A stretch of DNA of 9,056 nt, taken from Solirubrobacterales bacterium (lineage in GTDB: Bacteria; Actinomycetota; Thermoleophilia; Solirubrobacterales; Solirubrobacteraceae). A model generated the notes under the pieces. The model was not told the origin of the DNA and searched no databases. It saw only the letters and a program-made list of their open reading frames with translations. Positions within the stretch are counted from its first letter, which is position 1. Every line of letters begins with the position of its first letter. The position numbers and the translations under genes were made by a program. Where the stretch lies: NCBI GenBank assembly GCA_016215085.1, contig JACRMD010000177.1, positions 1 through 9,056 on the forward strand, in the 5' to 3' direction. Shown piece after piece: positions 1 to 5,083 of this stretch.

Positions 1-1
1 C

Positions 2-238
2 GTGCTCGCCGCGGCCCAGGCCGTGGCGATCGCCGCCGCGGGGGTGGCGGCGGGAACGCTGCTGGCCTTCGCGGGCCGCTGGGCGATCAGCGAGCTGGCA
101 CCCAAGTTCCTGATCGAGATCAGCCTGACCAGCATCGTCCTCATGGCACTGGGCGCCCTCGCGATGGCGCTCGTCGCCGCCGCCCTGCCGGCGCGCTACA
201 TGGCCCACCTCGACCCGGCCTCGGCCTTCCGGCGATGA
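2..238 (+). CDS. ABC transporter permease, FtsX/MacB type, C-terminal fragment (5' end outside window)
   Basis: Only the last 78 or so residues are present. The reading frame is already open at the window edge, so the first GTG is probably an internal Val and not the start. Two hydrophobic segments are visible (about residues 4-26 and 40-62 of the fragment), followed by the short cytoplasmic tail ARYMAHLDPASAFRR. This tail nearly matches the end of the next gene (VMRVAHIDPASVFRR), so the two are paralogous FtsX-fold permeases. The stop overlaps the next start as ATGA, which indicates translational coupling in one operon. It is likely one membrane half of a type VII-like ABC system powered by the ATPase at 1346. 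The substrate is unknown. Confidence 0.85.
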   Translation: MLAAAQAVAIAAAGVAAGTLLAFAGRWAISELAPKFLIEISLTSIVLMALGALAMALVAAALPARYMAHLDPASAFRR

Positions 239-1335
239 AGGTCCCGCTCGCACGTCGCCAGCTCCTCGCGCGCCGCGGCAGCACGCTCGCCGGCGTGGCG
301 GGGATCGCGGTCGCGCTCCTGCTCATCCTCGCGCTGAACGGCATCGTCGCCGGGATGGAGTCGCGGATCACCGCCGTGCTCGATCGCAGCGGACCGGACG
401 TCGTGGTCGCGCAGGCGGGCGTGGACACGATCCACATGTCGGAGTCGACGCTCGCGCGGTCGTCGGCGGACGCCGTCGCCGCCGTCCCGGGCGTCGCGCG
501 CGTCCGTCCCGTGTCGCTGGTGACGACCGCGGTCGAGCGCGGCGATGCCCGCGGCATGGTCTACCTCGTCGGCGAGGAGCAGCCCGGCAGCACGATCGCG
601 CCGGTGGCCGGCCGCGCCCCCGGACGGGACGAGATCGCGATCGACCGCACGCTGGCCGACGAGCTCGGCGTGGGCATCGGCTCGACCGTGCGGACGCTCG
701 GCATGCCCCTGCGCGTCAGCGGCGAGCTCGAGAAGACGGCGTCGCACACGAACTCGGTGGCGATCGTGCCGCGCGCCGAGATCACCGGGATGCTGGGTGG
801 CGCGGACGTCGTCAACTACGTCTTCGTGGACGCCGACCGCGGGGTCGGTGCCGGAGCGCTGAGCGACCGCATCAACGCGGCCGTCCCGGGGATCAAGGCC
901 TCCTCGCGCGCGAGCTTCGCACGGTCCGAGCGACGGCTGGTCGGCGACATGTCGACCGACATCGTGCGCGGCATGACGTTCGTCGGGTTCGTCATCGGTG
1001 TGTCGGTGGCGGCGCTGGTCGCGTACAGCCTCACGCTGGCCCAGCTGCGTGACTACGCCGTCCTGCGGGCGCTCGGCCTCAGGGTCCGGCGGGCACTGAC
1101 GCTCGTGCTCACCCAGGTCGGCGCCACCGTGGCGCTCGGCTTCGGCGTCGCCCTGGCGCTCGTCTGGGCCCTCGGCGCCCTCCTGGCCATGCACGGCGAC
1201 GCGATGCAGCTGACGCTGCGCTTCGCCGACGTCGCCGAGGCGATCGTGGTCGCCGGGATCGTCGCCGCTCTGGCGGCCGCCTTCCCGGTCATGCGCGTCG
1301 CGCACATCGATCCCGCCAGCGTCTTCCGCAGATGA
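235..1335 (+). CDS. ABC transporter permease, FtsX/MacB-like, complete (366 aa)
   Basis: This is a membrane subunit of an ABC exporter or mechanotransmission system. Helix 1 lies at about residues 18-40. A large extracytoplasmic domain of roughly 200 residues (about 45-240) follows, then three C-terminal helices at about 245-268, 288-318 and 332-352. This is the classic FtsX/MacB layout. The cytoplasmic segment LRDYAVLRALG (271-281) matches the coupling region these permeases use to contact the ATPase. The ATG at 235 overlaps the stop of the upstream paralogue by 4 bp. Its own stop at 1333-1335 sits only a few bases before the ATPase start. Two paralogous permeases with one ATPase suggest a heterodimeric membrane part. 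In this family such proteins move lipoproteins, peptides, haem or drugs, or act on cell-wall enzymes. Nothing in the sequence fixes the substrate; the YHS domain on the ATPase hints at metal. Confidence 0.9.
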   Translation: MKVPLARRQLLARRGSTLAGVAGIAVALLLILALNGIVAGMESRITAVLDRSGPDVVVAQAGVDTIHMSESTLARSSADAVAAVPGVARVRPVSLVTTAVERGDARGMVYLVGEEQPGSTIAPVAGRAPGRDEIAIDRTLADELGVGIGSTVRTLGMPLRVSGELEKTASHTNSVAIVPRAEITGMLGGADVVNYVFVDADRGVGAGALSDRINAAVPGIKASSRASFARSERRLVGDMSTDIVRGMTFVGFVIGVSVAALVAYSLTLAQLRDYAVLRALGLRVRRALTLVLTQVGATVALGFGVALALVWALGALLAMHGDAMQLTLRFADVAEAIVVAGIVAALAAAFPVMRVAHIDPASVFRR

Positions 1336-1345
1336 GGTGAGCGTC

Positions 1346-2194
1346 GTGACACCGGTACTCGTGAGCATCCGCAGCCTCGCCAAGAGCTTTGGCGAGGGGG
1401 AGACCCGCGTCGACGCCGTGCGCGGTGTCGACCTCGACCTGCATGCCGGCGAGATCGTCCTGATCATGGGGCCGTCCGGCAGCGGCAAGACGACCTTCCT
1501 GACGATGCTCGGCGGCCTCCTGCGGCCGAGCGGCGGCGAGATCCACGTCGACGGCACCGACATCGCCGCGCTCACGGAGCGCGAGCTGCCGCCCTTCCGC
1601 GCCCGCACGTTCGGCTTCATCTTCCAGGACTTCAACCTCATCGCCGCGCTGTCGGCGCGCGAGAACGTCGAGGTTGCGCTCAACATCGCGGGGGAGACGG
1701 GTGCGCCGGCGCGAGAGCGCGCGGAGCGCCTCCTGCTCGACATGCAGCTCGGCAACCGGCTCGACTTCCGGTTGGAGAAGCTCTCCGGTGGCGAGAAGCA
1801 GCGCGTCGCGATCGCGCGCGCGATCGCCAACCGGCCGGCGCTGATCCTCGCCGACGAGCCCACCGCCAACCTCGACTCCCAGCACGGCGCCGAGACCATG
1901 CGCCTGCTCCGGCACCTCGCCAAGCAGGAAGGCGCCACCGTCGTCATCGTCAGCCATGACAGCCGCCTGCGCGAGGTGGCCGATCGCGTGCTGTGGCTCG
2001 AGGATGGCAGCTTCAAGGCCCTCCAGGCCCTCGCTCGCGACCCCGTCTGCGGCATGCTCCTCGACCCCGAGCAGGCGCCGGCGAGCATCGAGCGGAAGGG
2101 CGAGCGCATCTACTTCTGCTCGAAGGGGTGCCGGGACGAGTACCTGGAGGGGGACACCAGCGACAGGCCGGCGAGCGCCGCCGGCACCGCGTGA
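1346..2194 (+). CDS. ABC transporter ATP-binding protein with C-terminal YHS domain (282 aa)
   Basis: ATPase subunit for the two FtsX-type permeases, of the LolD/MacB/DevA class. Counting from GTG 1346: Walker A GPSGSGKT (42-49), Q-loop Gln94, signature LSGGE (146-150), Walker B LILADE (166-171), D-loop NLD (175-177) and H-loop His204. All catalytic elements are intact. After about residue 228 there is an extra domain, DPVCGM (232-237) followed by YFCSKGC (256-262). This is the YHS pattern, whose Cys residues are associated with metals in copper and zinc ATPases and related proteins. An in-frame GTG at 1337 is also possible, but GAGGTGA (1334-1340) is a good ribosome site 5 nt before 1346, so I chose 1346. 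The standalone family is about 220-235 residues, so the tail is an addition. Whether it senses or delivers metal is inference. Confidence 0.93.
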   Translation: MTPVLVSIRSLAKSFGEGETRVDAVRGVDLDLHAGEIVLIMGPSGSGKTTFLTMLGGLLRPSGGEIHVDGTDIAALTERELPPFRARTFGFIFQDFNLIAALSARENVEVALNIAGETGAPARERAERLLLDMQLGNRLDFRLEKLSGGEKQRVAIARAIANRPALILADEPTANLDSQHGAETMRLLRHLAKQEGATVVIVSHDSRLREVADRVLWLEDGSFKALQALARDPVCGMLLDPEQAPASIERKGERIYFCSKGCRDEYLEGDTSDRPASAAGTA

Positions 2195-2209
2195 CGAGGA
2201 GCGTGCGTC

Positions 2210-2464
2210 ATGGCCTCCTTCCTGTTCGAAGGGCACCGCGCCTTCTCCACGCGCGAGGGCGCGGGCGACCCGATCGTCTTCCTTCCGAACGCCACCCTCA
2301 CCGGACGGTTGTCCGCAGTATCAGGCCGAGTACTCAAGGCCACCAACGACGTCATCGTCGTCGACGTGGCGCTCGTCGGCAACTTCGCGGGCCGCCTGCG
2401 GCGTCCGCCCTCCGCCGCGGCGTCGAGGGCCCCGCTCGCCGAGACGGCGACGGTCAGCCGATGA
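2210..2464 (+). pseudogene. Alpha/beta hydrolase remnant, truncated and locally frameshifted
   Basis: The frame opens 15 nt after the ATPase stop with a good ribosome site (GAGGAG, 2196-2201) before ATG 2210, and runs 84 codons. Its start resembles the N-terminus of alpha/beta hydrolases: a strand, then GDPIVFLPNATLTGRL, where this family has the oxyanion-hole region. After GRL the frame becomes family-unlike for eight codons. Reading 2316-2333 one base later gives QYQAEY, and the original frame then resumes as KATNDVIVVD. That is what the family would show, so a one-base gain near 2312-2315 and a one-base loss near 2334-2335 seem to cancel. The usual PGFG/nucleophile-elbow region and the remaining 150 or more residues are absent; the end (GRLRRPPSAAAS onward) looks unrelated. 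It could still be translated as a short peptide. I judge it a dead gene fragment at the operon end. Confidence 0.6.
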
Positions 2465-2681
2465 GCGGCGCGTCGAGCGCCGCGCGCAGCGAGGCGATCT
2501 CGGTGACGGCGGCGCCGACGTACGCGCTGCGCACGGCACCGATCTCGTCCATGAGGTCCGCCATGTAGGAGGCGTCGTCGGCCAGCGGCGTCAGCGCCGC
2601 CGATGCGCGCTCGCGCTCCAGCAGCTGGAGGTGGTTCCGCAGGCCGCTGGCGGTGCTGGTCGTGAGCTGGTCGGTCGTCAT
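2454..2681 (-). CDS. Small hypothetical protein (75 aa), predicted all-helical
   Basis: Not recognised. The start ATG at 2681 is chosen because GAGGAG lies 7 nt upstream on the minus strand; the frame is open further upstream to 2768, but that extension would run through the operator-like repeat. The product starts MTTDQLTTST and ends LRAALDAPLIG. It has no membrane segment, no cysteines and no signal peptide. Much of it looks helical, with many Ala, Leu, Glu and Asp (for example LRNHLQLLERERASAAL and YMADLMDEIGAVRSAY), so a small helical bundle or partner-binding protein is plausible. Its 3' end overlaps the end of the hydrolase remnant by 11 bp in convergent orientation. The CsoR-like inverted repeat lies 50 nt upstream of the start, so this may be a metal- or persulfide-responsive gene. 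Function unknown. Confidence 0.6.
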   Translation of the reverse strand: MTTDQLTTSTASGLRNHLQLLERERASAALTPLADDASYMADLMDEIGAVRSAYVGAAVTEIASLRAALDAPLIG

Positions 2682-2730
2682 GTCTGCTCTCCTCGGACTA
2701 CCAAGGGGGACGTTCAAGCAGCACTGTCGC

Positions 2731-2747
2731 ATACCCCCGAGGGGTAT
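2731..2747. promoter_or_regulatory. CsoR-family-like operator (perfect 7-3-7 inverted repeat)
   Basis: ATACCCC (2731-2737), spacer CGA, GGGGTAT (2741-2747) is a perfect dyad. CsoR, CstR and related four-helix repressors bind dyads of this kind, with AT-flanked runs of C and G. It lies between the divergently arranged 75-aa gene (start 2681) and the cyclase (start 2833). On the minus strand TAATAC (2749-2744) overlaps the right arm and could be a -10 element, which would make the dyad a repressor site for the small gene; no convincing -35 is seen. No CsoR gene is inside the window. Confidence 0.5.
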
Positions 2748-2832
2748 TACGTGAGCGTGGTCACGCACCTCGCCGGTCTGATGCGGCGCGCACGCCCGGC
2801 GCCTGTGCCACAGTTGGCGCCGGGGTCGTGTC

Positions 2833-4395
2833 GTGGTCGAGGGGGCCGGTCAGCAGCTCGCGGCGGACCGCCTGTTCCGGGCGCTGCGTCGCCGTGTGGT
2901 GGCGGCGAACCTGGTCGGCGCGACGCTGGCCTACGTCTACCTGACGATCATCGCCGCGCCGCAGCCGCCGCCACCCGAGAGCGAGGGGCACCTCTACCTC
3001 GGCATCGCGCCGCTGTACGTCGGGATCGCCATGCTCCTGGGCCGGCGTGCGGGCAGGCGGTCCTTCGAGCCGGTCGAGGCCTGGCTCGCGGGCCACCGGG
3101 CGGCCAGCGGTGAGGAGCGCACGCTGGCGTTGAGCCTGCCGTGGCGGACGGCGGCGGTGTCGGGCGGCGGGTGGCTGGTGGCCGCCGTGCTGTTCGGGGC
3201 GCAGACGGCCACGCACCATCCGGCCGTCTACGTGGCCGGCGTCGTGCTCGGCATCGCGCTCGCCGGCCTCACCACGACGGGGATGACCTACCTGCTGGCC
3301 GAACGCGTGCTGCGGCCGGTGTTCGCGCTGGCGCTCGCGGGCGAGACCTCGCCGGCCCGGGGATCGGTCGCGGCGAAGACGCTGCGCACCGGCCCGCGGC
3401 TGCTGGTGTCGTGGGCGCTCGGGTCGGCGGTGGCCCTCGTGGCGATCGTCGTCGCCTTCCTCGGCCGGGGCGACTGGCGCGGTGACGCGCTGCTCGGGCC
3501 GGTGCTGTTCCTGGCCGTCGCCGGGCTGTTCGCGGGCGGGCTCCTGACGGCGGCCGCCGCGCGGTCGATCGCCGAGCCGGTCGACCGGGTGCGCGCGGCG
3601 CTCGAGCGGGTCGAGGCGGGCTCGCTCGACGCGGACGTCCGCGTCGACGATGGCGGAGAGATCGGCTTCCTGCAGGCGGGGTTCAACCGCATGGTCGCCG
3701 GCCTGCGCGAGCGCGAGCGCATCCGCGCCGCCTTCGGGACCTACGTCGACCGCGACGTCGCCGACCACATCCTGCGCGCGGGCACCGACCTGGCCGGCGA
3801 GGAGGTCGAGGTGACGATGCTCTTCCTCGACGTGCGCGACTTCACAGGCTTCGCCGAGTCCGCCTCGCCGCGCGAGGTGGTGGCCACGGTCAACCGGCTC
3901 TTCGCACGGGCCGTCCCGGTCATCCACCGCCACGGCGGCCACGTCGACAAGTTCGTCGGCGACGGGCTGCTCGCGGTGTTCGGCGCTCCCGTCCGGCAGG
4001 ACGACCACGCCGTACGGGCGCTCGCCGCCGCGCTCGAGATCGACGGCGCCGTGCGTGAGGAGTTCGGCCATCGGCTGTCGGTCGGCGTCGGCCTGAACTC
4101 GGGCCCCGTCGTCGCCGGCAACGTCGGCGGCGCGGGACGGTTCGAGTTCTCGGTGATCGGCGACGCGGTGAACGTGGCCGCCCGCGTGGAGGCGGCGACG
4201 CGCCGGACCGGCGACACGGTGCTGGTCTCCGAGCACACGCGAGCACGGCTGCCGGCCGCGACGGCGGCGGCACTGCGGGAGCGCCCCGCCGTGCCGCTCA
4301 AGGGCCGGACGCAGCCCGTGCGGCTGTTCGCGCCGGCGACCGGCACGCCCGCTTCCAGCGTCCCGCCGGAGGGCATGGCCCGCGTCAGGCCTTGA
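2833..4395 (+). CDS. Membrane-bound class III adenylate cyclase with HAMP domain (520 aa)
   Basis: Makes cAMP from ATP at the inner face of the membrane. Six hydrophobic segments (about 24-41, 56-70, 108-124, 132-155, 190-210, 219-243) lead straight into a HAMP linker (about 243-292, containing EPVDRVRAALERVEAGSLDADV). The cyclase homology domain spans about 325-500. Catalytic residues appear complete: metal-binding Asp333 (FLDVRDFTGF) and Asp377 (VGDG), adenine-selecting Lys373 and Asp444 (VIGDAVN), and transition-state Asn447 and Arg451. The Lys/Asp pair argues for ATP over GTP. The layout matches the six-helix/HAMP cyclases common in actinobacteria (Rv1318c type in M. tuberculosis). The start is GTG 2833; only a weak GGGG (2822-2825) precedes it. 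The stop is 14 bp from the convergent cupredoxin stop, with no clear terminator between. The signal it senses is unknown. Confidence 0.92.
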   Translation: MVEGAGQQLAADRLFRALRRRVVAANLVGATLAYVYLTIIAAPQPPPPESEGHLYLGIAPLYVGIAMLLGRRAGRRSFEPVEAWLAGHRAASGEERTLALSLPWRTAAVSGGGWLVAAVLFGAQTATHHPAVYVAGVVLGIALAGLTTTGMTYLLAERVLRPVFALALAGETSPARGSVAAKTLRTGPRLLVSWALGSAVALVAIVVAFLGRGDWRGDALLGPVLFLAVAGLFAGGLLTAAAARSIAEPVDRVRAALERVEAGSLDADVRVDDGGEIGFLQAGFNRMVAGLRERERIRAAFGTYVDRDVADHILRAGTDLAGEEVEVTMLFLDVRDFTGFAESASPREVVATVNRLFARAVPVIHRHGGHVDKFVGDGLLAVFGAPVRQDDHAVRALAAALEIDGAVREEFGHRLSVGVGLNSGPVVAGNVGGAGRFEFSVIGDAVNVAARVEAATRRTGDTVLVSEHTRARLPAATAAALRERPAVPLKGRTQPVRLFAPATGTPASSVPPEGMARVRP

Positions 4396-4409
4396 CCGCG
4401 CACGGCCGC

Positions 4410-4997
4410 TCACATCATCGAGCCGCCCTCGTCCATCGCCTCCTCGTCCTCCATGCCGTGCGTGCGCTCGTGCATCCCGTGCGGCAGGCGGCCGGAGACG
4501 TCGATGGTGAAGTGCTGGCCGGCCAGGTAGTGGCCGCCGACCGAGCAGAAGACCTCCCAGCGGCCGGGCCCGAGCACGACCGATGTGCTCCGGCGCGTGC
4601 CGGGCTCGAGGCCGTCGACGCCGTAGGGCGCGGCCTCGTCGACCGGCTGCCCGGGTGCCGACATCTCGATCGGCGTCCGCTCGATCATGACGTCGTGGCC
4701 CGTGATGCCGTAGCTGCGGACGACGAGCTGGTACCGGCCGGCGCGGAGCCGGCGGCTGCTCGGCTTGAACCAGTAGTCGCCGACGTCGACGGCGAACTGC
4801 CCGTGCCGGGCGACCGGCGTCACGTCGGTCGGCATGACGGCGCCGTGGCCGGGCATCACCGGGTGCTCCGACATCGCGCGCTCGTAGGCACGCTGCCCGT
4901 CGTCGGACCCGGAGGTGGCGAGCAGGACTCCCGCCGGGACGAGCACCGCGACCGCGGTCGCGGCATCCGGGTTCTCGGGTCGACCTGTTGCGGACAA
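4410..4997 (-). CDS. Exported or membrane-anchored cupredoxin (blue-copper-like protein) with Met/His-rich ends; start uncertain
   Basis: Small electron-transfer or copper-binding protein expected outside the membrane. With TTG 4997 as start it is 195 aa with one hydrophobic helix (about 12-29, AATAVAVLVPAGVLLATS), then a Met/His-rich linker (MSEHPVMPGHGAVMP, 42-56), then a beta-rich cupredoxin domain. Copper ligands by pattern: His101 (GITGHDVMIE), Cys151 and His156 (FCSVGGHYLAGQ). The position normally held by axial Met is Gln161. The C-terminal tail (about 172-195) carries several His and Met (PHGMHERTHGMED ... SMM). Start alternatives are GTG 4946, ATG 4874 (no signal helix), or a frame-damaged start at ATG 4966, where MPRPRSR would make a good signal n-region if one base is missing. 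No start has a clear ribosome site. It follows the LVIVD gene on the same strand but a terminator separates them. Confidence 0.75.
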   Translation of the reverse strand: MSATGRPENPDAATAVAVLVPAGVLLATSGSDDGQRAYERAMSEHPVMPGHGAVMPTDVTPVARHGQFAVDVGDYWFKPSSRRLRAGRYQLVVRSYGITGHDVMIERTPIEMSAPGQPVDEAAPYGVDGLEPGTRRSTSVVLGPGRWEVFCSVGGHYLAGQHFTIDVSGRLPHGMHERTHGMEDEEAMDEGGSMM

Positions 4998-5010
4998 CCA
5001 CTTGTCGCAA
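4988..5010. repeat. Imperfect inverted repeat over the cupredoxin start region (possible operator)
   Basis: TTGCGGACAA (4988-4997), CCAC, TTGTCGCAA (5002-5010) form a 9-bp dyad with one bulged G. It overlaps the proposed TTG start and lies downstream of the terminator of the LVIVD gene, so it sits where a promoter or operator for the cupredoxin would be expected. TTGC...GCAA ends recall MarR-type operators, but this is only a resemblance. If it is an operator, translation probably starts downstream of it, at 4946, 4966 or 4874. Confidence 0.35.
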
Positions 5011-5040
5011 TCCGCACGAATGGGAAGACGCGTGAGGCCG

Positions 5041-5075
5041 GCGGTGGGCCGGCGCCTGGTGCGCCGGCCCACCGC
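5041..5075 (-). terminator. Strong hairpin terminator after the LVIVD-repeat gene
   Basis: GCGGTGGGCCGGCGC (5041-5055) and GCGCCGGCCCACCGC (5061-5075) are a perfect 15-bp inverted repeat around a 5-nt loop, and the stem can extend past one mismatch. It begins 8 nt after the stop of the minus-strand gene at 5084. There is no T-run after it, which is common for high-GC terminators. It suggests that most LVIVD transcripts end here and that the cupredoxin has its own promoter. Confidence 0.75.
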
Positions 5076-5083
5076 TGGTGTGA

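Noticed and set aside
196..2109. 637-codon open frame on the minus strand opposite the ABC permease and ATPase
   Set aside because: Low-complexity Arg/Ser/Ala-rich translation antisense to genes with clear domain motifs; a product of high GC.
2308..2318. GGTTGTCCGCA shared between the hydrolase remnant and the cupredoxin start region (minus strand, about 4990-5000)
   Set aside because: Eleven bases with no extension or pattern; most likely coincidence.
2755..2766. GCGTG-GT-CACGC dyad next to the CsoR-like site
   Set aside because: Only 5 bp per arm, expected by chance in such GC-rich DNA.
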